Positions 1 through 6,384 of a DNA stretch of 10,952 bases are shown piece after piece. Both the position numbers and the translations under genes were made by a program. Each line of letters begins with the position of its first letter. The first letter of the stretch is position 1. Under the pieces are notes generated by a model. That model did no database searches. It was not told where the DNA came from and worked only from the letters and a program-made list of their open reading frames with translations. The DNA is from an uncultured Rhizobiaceae group bacterium (lineage in GTDB: Bacteria; Pseudomonadota; Alphaproteobacteria; Rhizobiales; Rhizobiaceae), in the NCBI GenBank assembly GCA_937944075.1, contig CALDZZ010000170.1, positions 1-10,952 of the forward strand. Direction: 5' to 3'.

Positions 1-5
1 CTAAT

Positions 6-11
6 TCCTCC
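6..11 (-). promoter_or_regulatory. Ribosome binding site of a gene starting just left of the window (probably hisF)
   Basis: The minus strand reads GGAGGA here, a near-perfect Shine-Dalgarno sequence with only five bases left before the window edge, so a start codon is expected within a few bases outside. In related bacteria the gene after hisA in this operon is hisF, which is the inference used here; no coding sequence of it is visible. The 98 bases between this site and the hisA stop hold no convincing gene or terminator. Confidence 0.55.
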
Positions 12-112
12 CATGCCGCAGATCTTTGTTTGCCTGTCCTCAAAGCAATGCTTCTTCCGGCAAGATGGGCAATCAGCTACATTCAGACGGAGAATTATTC
101 TAACGTTATAAG

Positions 113-844
113 TCATGATGACAAAACCTCAAGCGCTTCACTTGCATCCAGACGTCCGTCATATAATGCGCGGCCTGTTATGGCGCCTTCGAGTTTTTGG
201 CATTCTGGTGAGGCCAGTTTTTTGACGTCTTCGATGGAAGCCAATCCGCCTGAGGCAATGACGGGGATTGAAACGGCTTCTGCCAGTTCAATGGTTGAAG
301 GCCAGTTGATGCCTGTCAGGATGCCGTCACGATCTATATCCGTATAAATGATGGCTGATACGCCTGCGCCTTCAAATTTTCGGGCGAGCTCAATGATACC
401 CAGTTCTGAAGCTTCTGCCCAACCTTCAACTGCAACCTTGCCTCCCTTGGCATCAATGCCAACGGCTATCTTTCCGGGAAATTTTTTACAAGCCTGTTTG
501 ACCAGTTCAGGATCCCGCACGGCGATGGTTCCCAAAATGACACGGGCAATGCCTTTATCCAGCCAGTGGGCAATATGATCAAGTGTTCTGATACCACCGC
601 CCAGTTGAACCGGATTTTTAGTATTTGCCAAAATGGCTTCGACCGCCTTGCCGTTTACGCTTTCACCCTCAAAGGCACCGTTTAAATCCACGACATGCAG
701 CCATTGGAAGCCCTGGTCTTCAAATGCCTTGGCTTGCGCGCCCGGGTCTTCGTTATAGACAGTCGCTTCATTCATGTCGCCAAGCTTAAGTCTGACGCAT
801 TCCCCATCCTTAAGGTCTATAGCTGGAAAAAGAATTTTGGTCAT
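113..844 (-). CDS. hisA: HisA, phosphoribosylformimino-5-aminoimidazole carboxamide ribotide isomerase
   Basis: HisA catalyses the fourth step of histidine synthesis, an Amadori rearrangement of ProFAR to PRFAR, on a cytoplasmic (beta/alpha)8 barrel. The 243-residue product has the family's usual length. The two catalytic aspartates are visible: D10 in PAIDLKDG and D131 in VGIDAKGG. The phosphate-binding loops are LGGGIRT (81-87) and ASGGL (197-201), and YTDIDRDG lies at 167-174. I chose the ATG at 844-842 over an in-frame GTG three codons upstream. It gives the usual MTKILFPAID start and overlaps the hisH stop as ATGA, a classic sign of translational coupling. The gene belongs to the minus-strand run DUF2628-hisH-hisA and probably continues into hisF beyond the window, after a gap of about 110 bases. 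Nothing looks damaged. Confidence 0.96.
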   Translation of the reverse strand: MTKILFPAIDLKDGECVRLKLGDMNEATVYNEDPGAQAKAFEDQGFQWLHVVDLNGAFEGESVNGKAVEAILANTKNPVQLGGGIRTLDHIAHWLDKGIARVILGTIAVRDPELVKQACKKFPGKIAVGIDAKGGKVAVEGWAEASELGIIELARKFEGAGVSAIIYTDIDRDGILTGINWPSTIELAEAVSIPVIASGGLASIEDVKKLASPECQKLEGAITGRALYDGRLDASEALEVLSS

Positions 845-1491
845 GGGGCCCACTTCAAAAAATTACTGATTAAAGCCAGGCCGAGGCGCTGGCTTTTTTC
901 CGGATGGAACTGAGTGCCAACCATGTTGTCCCTGCCGACCATGGCCGTGACCTCACCGCCATAATCCGTAGTTGCAATACGAGTTGTCAGGTCTTTACAT
1001 TCCAAATGATAGGAGTGGACAAAATAAGCGTGAAGTCCGTCTTCGCCTGTTTCCACGCCATCAAAGAGTGGATGTGACGTTTCCAGATTAAGAGTATTCC
1101 AGCCGATTTGTGGAATTTTCAGACTGCTGTCTGAAGGCTTCATCAAAACCACATCCCCATCAATCCAGCCAAGGCCATTGGTCGTTGCCTTTTCAAGACC
1201 GCGACTTGCCATCAATTGCATGCCTACACATATGCCCAGAAATGGTTTAGCGCGTTGCAGCACTTGTTCTTCGAGCGCTTCAACCATGCCATCAACTGCA
1301 TCAAGACCAGCACGACAATCGGCATAGGAGCCAACGCCCGGCAAAATAATCCGGTCTGCCGTTGATACCCATTCAGCATCGCTTGTCAGCTGCACATCCG
1401 CCTGTATGCCGTTTTCTCTTGCGGCACGCTCAAAGGATTTTTGTACCGAGCGAAGATTACCAGACCCATAATCTATAATTGCAACACGCAT
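841..1491 (-). CDS. hisH: HisH, glutaminase subunit of imidazole glycerol phosphate synthase
   Basis: HisH hydrolyses glutamine and passes ammonia to HisF, which makes imidazole glycerol phosphate and AICAR (fifth histidine step) in the cytoplasm. The 216-residue product is a class I glutamine amidotransferase. The nucleophile is C88 in GICVGMQ, and the His/Glu pair is H196 and E198 in QFHPEKS. The N-terminus VAIIDYGSGNLRSV and the ILPGVGSY motif (49-56) are typical of HisH. The ATG at 1491 lies three bases after the stop of the DUF2628 gene, and the hisH stop overlaps the hisA start by four bases (ATGA), so the three genes are very likely one transcript. The partner hisF is not in the window, although a gene start just past the left edge fits it. 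Confidence 0.96.
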   Translation of the reverse strand: MRVAIIDYGSGNLRSVQKSFERAARENGIQADVQLTSDAEWVSTADRIILPGVGSYADCRAGLDAVDGMVEALEEQVLQRAKPFLGICVGMQLMASRGLEKATTNGLGWIDGDVVLMKPSDSSLKIPQIGWNTLNLETSHPLFDGVETGEDGLHAYFVHSYHLECKDLTTRIATTDYGGEVTAMVGRDNMVGTQFHPEKSQRLGLALISNFLKWAP

Positions 1492-1494
1492 GAT

Positions 1495-1995
1495 TTATTC
1501 CGGAAATAGGCTTGATGTCGTTGCAGTTGGCTGACGCACAAACTGCTGTTTTGTCTTTTGACCCTGATATGCCGAAGACAATACAGGATTGTTTTTGGGG
1601 TTAGCTGAATGCTGTCTTTCAGATAATTGTTGATGCTCAAGAATAAAGCGTATTTCAGCTTCTTCACGATTTTCAGCATCAACAATGCCTGCGTATTGCC
1701 AGCCAGTATTTTCAAGCTTGTTTCGAACCAGTTCGTAGCCTTCAAGCAGCAGATAAAATCCAGGCAGGACAGACAGGTAGGAAACCGCAACACCCGGACT
1801 TGAAATCGCAATCAGCAGGATAGCAACCATGACCACAATGTAGCCAAGCAACGCAAGCCAAAGTCTGTGCCATGCCAACCAGAATGGCGGAAACAAAAGC
1901 GCAAAGGTTGCCTTTGTGTCAGGCACCAATCGAAACTCATCGTCAGGCGTTGGCGAGGCCGTATCGGGTTTAAGATAAACAGAATAGCTTGTCAT
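1495..1995 (-). CDS. DUF2628 family membrane protein in the his cluster
   Basis: This 166-residue protein of unknown function matches the DUF2628 pattern: a short N-terminal segment, the motif PPFWLAWHRLWLALL (36-50), then two hydrophobic segments at about 45-64 and 66-85, followed by a hydrophilic tail rich in Gln and Ser. It is predicted to sit in the inner membrane with a long soluble C-terminus. In Hyphomicrobiales a DUF2628 gene is commonly found between hisB and hisH, and it keeps that place here, three bases before hisH. No biochemical role in histidine synthesis is known to me. No good Shine-Dalgarno sequence precedes the ATG at 1995 (upstream minus strand CTAAACAACTTTC), which is odd because the gene is now first in its transcript. 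The family call is by recognition of the motif and context. Confidence 0.8.
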   Translation of the reverse strand: MTSYSVYLKPDTASPTPDDEFRLVPDTKATFALLFPPFWLAWHRLWLALLGYIVVMVAILLIAISSPGVAVSYLSVLPGFYLLLEGYELVRNKLENTGWQYAGIVDAENREEAEIRFILEHQQLSERQHSANPKNNPVLSSAYQGQKTKQQFVRQPTATTSSLFPE

Positions 1996-2162
1996 GAAAG
2001 TTGTTTAGCGACAGATGGCATGGGTTACAACTGCAAACTCCATTTCGTTGTCGATGTTCATATTCAGTTATTAATTATTCTCACTCAATTGTTATCAGCA
2101 CATAAAATTGCATGGCATTCATATTGCACGATTTTTACCACTTAATTTGTGGAGATGTAAAA
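1996..2162. promoter_or_regulatory. Divergent promoter region between DUF2628-hisH-hisA and the YkgJ-like gene
   Basis: These 167 bases lie between two gene starts facing away from each other, so they must hold the promoter of the plus-strand cysteine-cluster gene and very probably that of the DUF2628-hisH-hisA transcript, which can no longer be read through from hisB. The middle (about 2060-2135) is markedly AT-rich. TTGTTA (2089-2094) and TTGCAT (2108-2113) are possible plus-strand -35 elements, but I could not pair either with a good -10 element. No clear operator palindrome was seen. Confidence 0.5.
2151..2154 (+). promoter_or_regulatory. Ribosome binding site that fixes the start of the YkgJ-like gene
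   Basis: GGAG stands eight bases before the ATG at 2163. The upstream in-frame ATG at 2112 has no such site, and its extra residues do not resemble the family, so 2163 is preferred. Confidence 0.65.
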
Positions 2163-2597
2163 ATGACCGTTCTTGATATGCCATCAAAAGAGGAACTGGC
2201 AGATATCGTGATACTGCACAGTTGTACAAGAAACTGTATGGGCGTTGAAAATAATGCTGTCGGTTGTTGCACATTGTATGATCGTGATTACATCATCGGA
2301 CCTATCCCTGACAGTAACAAGTTACTCGAACGGTATCGTGAAACCGTCAATCCGGAAGCAACACATGAAGAGCTGTTTGTCGATTTTGAAGAAGGTAAAA
2401 CCCTCTTTCCGGAGAGGGAATCCTGGCAAACTCCAAAGAACTTCCCGGCCATTCGTGTTGATATGGAATCAACAAGTCATCGTTGTCAGTATCTGGGAGA
2501 TGACAATCTTTGCACAATTCATGAAATACGATCTGAAACCTGTCGCAAATTCAGCTGTGGTCACGTCAAGGATCTGCTTGCACAAATGTCTCTTTGA
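2163..2597 (+). CDS. YkgJ-like cysteine-cluster protein (putative zinc/iron-binding)
   Basis: The 144-residue product carries eight cysteines in two clusters: C21, C25, C35, C36 near the N-terminus and C108, C117, C127, C132 near the C-terminus. The second cluster reads CQYLGDDNLC then IHEIRSETCRKFSC, the hallmark of the YkgJ/FliB-like 'zinc- or iron-chelating' cysteine-cluster family (C-x(n)-C-x-I-x-x-x-R-x-x-x-C-R-x-x-x-C). No signal peptide or membrane segment is seen, so it is probably cytoplasmic. Function in the family is mostly unknown; some members are implicated in protein methylation or metal binding. It is a lone plus-strand gene placed between the DUF2628 gene and hisB, which are normally adjacent parts of one operon, and it ends 16 bases before the hisB stop with no visible terminator. 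This suggests a later insertion or rearrangement. Confidence 0.75.
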   Translation: MTVLDMPSKEELADIVILHSCTRNCMGVENNAVGCCTLYDRDYIIGPIPDSNKLLERYRETVNPEATHEELFVDFEEGKTLFPERESWQTPKNFPAIRVDMESTSHRCQYLGDDNLCTIHEIRSETCRKFSCGHVKDLLAQMSL

Positions 2598-2613
2598 CAC
2601 CCGCCAAGCAGAA

Positions 2614-3213
2614 TTACAGTGAGCCCTTCGTTGATGGAATTCGATCTGCCTGACGCGGATCAATTTCCATTGCTGTTCTCAAGACTCGGGCGACTGCCTT
2701 GAAGCAGGTTTCCGCGATATGGTGATTATTGTCACCATAGTGATTGGTTACATGAAGTGTAATACCGGCATGTTGTGAAAAGGCCTGGAAAAACTCCTTG
2801 AAGAGTTCCGTGTCATAATCGCCAACCTTGGGTGCGGAGAACTCTACATCCCAAATCAGATATGGCCTGCCGGAAACATCTATGGCTGCTCGGGTAAGGG
2901 TTTCATCCATTGCCAGATCAAGAGAAGCATAGCGAGTGATGCCTTTGCGATCTCCAAGTGCTTCAGATACAGCCTGCCCCAATGCAATGCCAACATCTTC
3001 TGAAGTGTGGTGCGCATCAATGTGCAAGTCACCATCGCAGCGGATTTTCATGTCAATCAGGGAATGACGCGAAAGCTGGTCCAGCATGTGGTCAAAAAAA
3101 CCAGCGCCAGTCTTGATGTCATACTCGCCTGTTCCATCAATATTAATCTCAACGGAAATATCGGTTTCAGCGGTTTTGCGTGTCAAATCTGCCTTGCGCA
3201 TGCCTTTGCCCAT
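2614..3213 (-). CDS. hisB: HisB, imidazoleglycerol-phosphate dehydratase
   Basis: The enzyme dehydrates imidazole glycerol phosphate to imidazole acetol phosphate (sixth histidine step) using bound manganese. The 199-residue protein is the monofunctional form, without the phosphatase domain fused to it in enterobacteria. Family signatures are FFDHMLDQLSRHSL (39-52), the metal-binding HHTSED (68-73), and GDNNHHIAE (160-168). The C-terminal segment EIDPRQADRIPSTKGSL is typical of alphaproteobacterial HisB. The start at 3213 is uncertain: neither it nor the ATG four codons later (3201) has a well-spaced Shine-Dalgarno sequence. The gene is separated from hisH and hisA by the opposite-strand YkgJ-like gene, with which it converges across 16 bases, so it is probably transcribed alone from the region shared with hslV. 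Confidence 0.96.
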   Translation of the reverse strand: MGKGMRKADLTRKTAETDISVEINIDGTGEYDIKTGAGFFDHMLDQLSRHSLIDMKIRCDGDLHIDAHHTSEDVGIALGQAVSEALGDRKGITRYASLDLAMDETLTRAAIDVSGRPYLIWDVEFSAPKVGDYDTELFKEFFQAFSQHAGITLHVTNHYGDNNHHIAETCFKAVARVLRTAMEIDPRQADRIPSTKGSL

Positions 3214-3235
3214 CTGTCTTTTCTGTCTGGTTTGC

Positions 3236-3245
3236 TCACATGTGA
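3236..3245. repeat. Perfect 10-bp palindrome TCACATGTGA upstream of hisB
   Basis: TCACATGTGA is its own reverse complement and ends about 23 bases before the hisB ATG, a position suited to an operator or to the edge of the hisB promoter. A single 10-bp palindrome can occur by chance, and no regulator is assigned. Confidence 0.4.
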
Positions 3246-3273
3246 ATACTCTATATCAACACATTCTTACAAA

Positions 3274-3290
3274 AGCCATAACGCATGGCT
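3274..3290. repeat. Inverted repeat AGCCAT-N5-ATGGCT in the hisB-hslV gap
   Basis: AGCCAT (3274-3279) and ATGGCT (3285-3290) form a perfect 6-bp inverted repeat with a 5-base spacer, roughly midway between the divergent hisB and hslV starts. It has no T-run on either side, so it does not look like a terminator. It could be an operator or chance. Confidence 0.4.
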
Positions 3291-3312
3291 CAAGCCGATA
3301 CCTTGAAAATAA

Positions 3313-3330
3313 TTTGAAATGCGTTTCAAA
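3313..3330. repeat. 18-bp inverted repeat TTTGAAA-TGCG-TTTCAAA upstream of hslV
   Basis: TTTGAAA (3313-3319) and TTTCAAA (3324-3330) are perfect reverse complements around TGCG. A further TTGAAA lies at 3303-3308, eleven bases before the one at 3314, so three TTGAAA half-sites are spaced at about one helical turn. The repeat covers the -35 element of the proposed hslV promoter. This geometry fits a regulator binding site, but no regulator is identified. Confidence 0.6.
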
Positions 3331-3341
3331 CCACTTACATT
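3314..3341 (+). promoter_or_regulatory. Candidate hslV promoter
   Basis: TTGAAA (3314-3319), a 16-base spacer and TACATT (3336-3341) make a plausible housekeeping-type promoter whose transcript would start about 25 bases before hslV. hslVU is a heat-shock operon in E. coli. A heat-shock reading is also possible here: CTTGAAA at 3302-3308 resembles an RpoH -35 element, and CTTACATTGG at 3334-3343 resembles an alphaproteobacterial RpoH -10 element, but these are 26 bases apart, which is too far. No experimental signal can be read from sequence alone. Confidence 0.4.
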
Positions 3342-3371
3342 GGTGAAAACGAATTATTCAAAGGCTATGCA

Positions 3372-3926
3372 ATGTCCAAACTCCCCTCAATGCACGCAAC
3401 CACGATTGTGACTGTTCGCAAAGGCAACAAGGTTGTTATCGCTGGCGATGGTCAGGTCAGCCTCGGTCAGACCGTTATCAAGGGCAATGCTCGAAAAGTG
3501 CGCCGTATTGGCAAGGACCAGGATATCATTACCGGATTTGCAGGTGCAACAGCCGATGCCTTTACGCTTCTGGATCGACTTGAAAAGAAAATCGAACAAT
3601 ATCCTGGCCAGCTTATGCGCGCCTGTGTTGAACTGGCGAAAGACTGGCGCACGGATAAATATCTGCGCAATCTGGAAGCCATGATGCTGGTGGCAGACAA
3701 AAACGTATCACTGTGTGTTACCGGCAACGGTGACGTGCTTGAACCTGAAGACGGGATCATGGCAATCGGCTCTGGCGGCAACTATGCGCTGGCGGCTGCA
3801 CGTGCACTCGCAGACAGCAAATTGTCAGCCGAGAAAATTGCTGAAAAGGCAATGAAGATTGCCGGCGATATTTGTGTTTATACCAATCACAGCCTTATCG
3901 TTGAAACCCTGGATGCTGAAGACTGA
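3372..3926 (+). CDS. hslV: HslV, peptidase subunit of the HslUV (ClpYQ) protease
   Basis: HslV is the threonine protease core of the ATP-dependent HslUV complex, a double hexameric ring in the cytoplasm that degrades unfolded proteins fed by HslU. The 184-residue product aligns with the family from TTIVTVRKGNKVVIAGDGQVSLGQTVIK onward. The nucleophile of the mature enzyme should be T10, so the residues before it (MSKLPSMHA) would be removed; E. coli HslV has only the initiator methionine there. GFAGATADAFTLL (54-66) and AIGSGGNYALAAARAL (131-146) are family motifs. The ATG at 3372 is preceded by AAAGG (3360-3364) with seven bases between; an ATG at 3390 is the alternative. hslU follows after 66 bases on the same strand, forming the usual hslVU operon. 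Confidence 0.97.
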   Translation: MSKLPSMHATTIVTVRKGNKVVIAGDGQVSLGQTVIKGNARKVRRIGKDQDIITGFAGATADAFTLLDRLEKKIEQYPGQLMRACVELAKDWRTDKYLRNLEAMMLVADKNVSLCVTGNGDVLEPEDGIMAIGSGGNYALAAARALADSKLSAEKIAEKAMKIAGDICVYTNHSLIVETLDAED

Positions 3927-3992
3927 ACCAACGTCTGAAGCAAGAATTTTCTTAATCCAGAATAAACCCTCAAGGCCCGCAAGGAACCCCAT

Positions 3993-5300
3993 ATGACTGA
4001 TTTCTCACCACGCGAAATTGTATCCGAACTTGATCGTTACATCATCGGGCAAAAAGACGCCAAACGTGCCGTTGCCATTGCATTAAGAAACCGTTGGCGC
4101 AGACAACAACTGGAAGGCTCTCTCAAAGAGGAAGTCATGCCCAAGAATATTCTTATGATCGGACCCACAGGCGTTGGTAAAACAGAGATTTCCAGACGCC
4201 TTGCAAAAATGGCGGGTGCACCATTTCTCAAGGTAGAAGCCACCAAATTTACTGAAGTGGGTTATGTCGGACGCGATGTTGAGCAGATCATCCGTGATCT
4301 GGTTGAAATCGGTATCAATCTGGTGCGCGAGAAAAAGCGCGAAGCCGTAAAGGCCAAGGCACATCTGGCTGCTGAAGAGCGTGTACTGGATGCCCTGGTT
4401 GGTGATACTTCCAGCCCGGCAACCCGTGAAAGCTTTCGCAAGAAGTTGCGCAACGGTGAGCTGGATAACAAGGAAATCGAAGTCGAGATTGCAGATACAT
4501 CCAATCCCATGGGTGGCATGGATATCCCGGGGATGCCAGGTGGCAGTGTGGGAGTTCTTAATCTGGGAGAAATGTTCGGCAAGGGTTTTGGCGGACGGAC
4601 CAAGAAAAAGAAAACCAGTGTCACTGAATCCTATGAGTTTTTGATCGCTGATGAGTCCGACAAGATGCTGGATGATGAAAGCATTGTCTCGGAAGCCATT
4701 GAGGCTGTTGAAAACAACGGTATCGTTTTTCTTGATGAGATCGACAAGATTGCGGTTAATGACCAGCGCTCCAGTGCAGGCGTTTCTCGCGAAGGGGTTC
4801 AACGCGACCTGCTGCCATTGATTGAGGGGACCGTTGTGTCAACCAAACATGGTCAGGTCAAAACCGACCATATTCTCTTCGTTGCTTCCGGTGCGTTTCA
4901 TGTCTCAAAGCCCTCGGACCTACTACCGGAACTTCAGGGTCGCTTACCCATTCGGGTAGAATTGCGTGCGCTTGAAAAAGATGATTTCCGCAGAATTCTG
5001 ACTGAACCGGAAGCAAGTCTGGTTAAGCAATATATTGCGCTAATGAAAACCGAGGGTGTTGACCTTGAGTTCAGCGATGATGCAATTGATGAAATTGCAA
5101 CCATATCCGTTGATTTGAATTCGACCATCGAAAATATCGGAGCAAGACGCTTGCAGACTGTCATGGAACGCGTGCTGGATGAGATATCCTTTACGGCACC
5201 TGATTTAAATGATGAGAGCGTTAAAATTGATGCAAAGTACGTGAAGAAACATCTTGGCGAATTAGCCAAGGATGTTGATCTCAGCCGATACATTCTCTGA
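3993..5300 (+). CDS. hslU: HslU, ATPase and unfoldase subunit of the HslUV protease
   Basis: HslU is a hexameric AAA+ ATPase that recognises, unfolds and threads substrates into HslV. The 435-residue protein has the normal family length. The N-terminus TDFSPREIVSELDRYIIGQ is canonical. Walker A GPTGVGKT lies at 57-64, the pore loop GYVG at 90-93, the inserted I domain at about 110-230, Walker B FLDEID at 246-251, sensor 1 near VASGAFH (297-303), the arginine-finger region ELQGRLPIRVEL (313-324) and sensor 2 GARRL (383-387). The C-terminus SRYIL is the conserved tail that docks into HslV pockets and activates it. The start ATG at 3993 has AAGGA (3981-3985) seven bases upstream. Some relatives carry an acetyltransferase gene between hslV and hslU; here there is only a 66-base gap. 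Confidence 0.98.
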   Translation: MTDFSPREIVSELDRYIIGQKDAKRAVAIALRNRWRRQQLEGSLKEEVMPKNILMIGPTGVGKTEISRRLAKMAGAPFLKVEATKFTEVGYVGRDVEQIIRDLVEIGINLVREKKREAVKAKAHLAAEERVLDALVGDTSSPATRESFRKKLRNGELDNKEIEVEIADTSNPMGGMDIPGMPGGSVGVLNLGEMFGKGFGGRTKKKKTSVTESYEFLIADESDKMLDDESIVSEAIEAVENNGIVFLDEIDKIAVNDQRSSAGVSREGVQRDLLPLIEGTVVSTKHGQVKTDHILFVASGAFHVSKPSDLLPELQGRLPIRVELRALEKDDFRRILTEPEASLVKQYIALMKTEGVDLEFSDDAIDEIATISVDLNSTIENIGARRLQTVMERVLDEISFTAPDLNDESVKIDAKYVKKHLGELAKDVDLSRYIL

Positions 5301-5307
5301 GTTACAA

Positions 5308-5350
5308 GACCATGCCTGCATCAACCAAAAGCACCAAAGCAGGCATGGTC
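5308..5350 (+). terminator. Long-stem hairpin after hslU, possible terminator without a T-run
   Basis: GACCATGCCTGC (5308-5319) and GCAGGCATGGTC (5339-5350) are a perfect 12-bp inverted repeat around a 19-base A-rich loop, starting eight bases after the hslU stop. The sequence after the right arm is ACGAAAATTTTC, with only a four-T stretch, so it is not a standard rho-independent terminator. It may end the hslVU transcript, protect its 3' end, or be something else. Confidence 0.5.
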
Positions 5351-5436
5351 ACGAAAATTTTCAAACTTTAGGTCGACTCTCTCCCCCCATTTATGGCATT
5401 TAGTGGGAAACTAACGCTGCGTAGGGTTTTCCGATA

Positions 5437-6384
5437 ATGCAAAGACTTTCATCTGCTGTAATGATTTCAGTTTTGGCAATTGCGCTAGGTGGCGAATTTG
5501 TGTCTTCAGCCTATTCTGCCACCAAGGTCCCACCCGGCAATCGCAGTGCAAGCCAACCAAAAATTCCATCTTCCTCTGTCTCACGTACCCGCGCAACGAA
5601 TGGCAGTTTTCAGGCGAAATATGAAAAAATTCGCGATCTGATCAAGACCAACAAGAAACTTCAGTCCGGCATTAAAAAAGCCGCGGGAAAATATGGGATT
5701 GATCCAATTCATATTGTAGGCGCGCTTGTGGGTGAACATACCTATAATGTTGATGCAACCGATACCCTGCAAACCTATGTCATCAAGGCAATCTCATATT
5801 TCAAGGAAGATATCGAATTCGAACATGATGGTGAAAACGTCATGGAGTTTGTGGAGCGTCCTGAATTTGCCAAATGCAAGTCCATCAAGGCATCCTATGA
5901 TCTTTGGGCATGCCGGGAAAATGTCTGGAAGGCAACATTCAAAGGCAAAAAAGTTGACGGCAAAAAATGGCCCAATGATCGTTTTGGCCGGGTTTTCTTT
6001 CAACCGTTTTATGCTGGGCAGACGTTTGGACTGGGACAGATCAATCCGCTCACCGCATTACAGGTAACCGATATGGTAGCCCGAAAAAGCGGTAAAAAGA
6101 AACTCAACGCCAAAAAGGCCAATGAAGTTTACAAGACCATCATTGATCCCGATACAACCCTCATTTACATGGCCGCAATTATTCGCACTTCAATCGATTC
6201 CTACAAAAAGATTGCAGGCTTTGATATTTCAGCAAACCCCGGAATTACCGCCACACTTTATAACCTTGGTGATGTGAAAAACCGTGCGCGACGCGCAAAG
6301 GCAAAGAGCAGCATGCCGAGGGAAAACTATTACGGCTGGCTGATCAATGACAAGCAGAAAGAGCTTGAATCTATTTTGAAGTAA
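5437..6384 (+). CDS. DUF1402 family secreted protein, lysozyme-like in appearance
   Basis: The 315-residue product begins with a Sec-type signal peptide (SAVMISVLAIALGG, probable cleavage after about residue 28, SAYSA), so it should be periplasmic. A low-complexity Ser/Pro linker follows (about 30-58), then the conserved domain characteristic of DUF1402: YGIDPIHIVGALVGEHTYNVD (86-106), SYDLWACRENVW (153-164), FFQPFYAGQTFGLGQINPLTA (187-207) and ITATLYNLG (270-278). The order glutamate (E100 in GEH), GLGQINP and LYNLG recalls the lytic transglycosylase fold (catalytic Glu, GLxQI, AYNxG); this resemblance is my inference. C147 and C159 could form a disulfide. The ATG at 5437 has AGGG (5423-5426) ten bases upstream. 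The gene's last 14 bases overlap the end of the convergent XRE gene. Confidence 0.8.
   Translation: MQRLSSAVMISVLAIALGGEFVSSAYSATKVPPGNRSASQPKIPSSSVSRTRATNGSFQAKYEKIRDLIKTNKKLQSGIKKAAGKYGIDPIHIVGALVGEHTYNVDATDTLQTYVIKAISYFKEDIEFEHDGENVMEFVERPEFAKCKSIKASYDLWACRENVWKATFKGKKVDGKKWPNDRFGRVFFQPFYAGQTFGLGQINPLTALQVTDMVARKSGKKKLNAKKANEVYKTIIDPDTTLIYMAAIIRTSIDSYKKIAGFDISANPGITATLYNLGDVKNRARRAKAKSSMPRENYYGWLINDKQKELESILK

Noticed and set aside
91..104. AGAATTATTCT palindrome downstream of hisA, resembling part of an Irr iron-control box
   Set aside because: Only the inner part fits the motif, the outer bases do not match, and its position between two histidine genes gives no iron link.
1473..1811. 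Minus-strand open frame overlapping the DUF2628 gene in another frame
   Set aside because: The DUF2628 frame has the family motif and correct operon spacing; this one has neither.
2598..2613. Terminator between the YkgJ-like gene and hisB
   Set aside because: The 16-base gap contains no inverted repeat or T-run.
3302..3343. Full RpoH (heat-shock) promoter for hslV
   Set aside because: Both half-elements are recognisable, but the 26-base distance between them is far beyond the 17-18 bases known for this class.
4083..4802. Long minus-strand open frame (239 codons) inside hslU
   Set aside because: It lies wholly antisense to strongly conserved hslU codons, its protein resembles nothing known to me, and it has no ribosome binding site. 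It is a by-product of hslU codon use.
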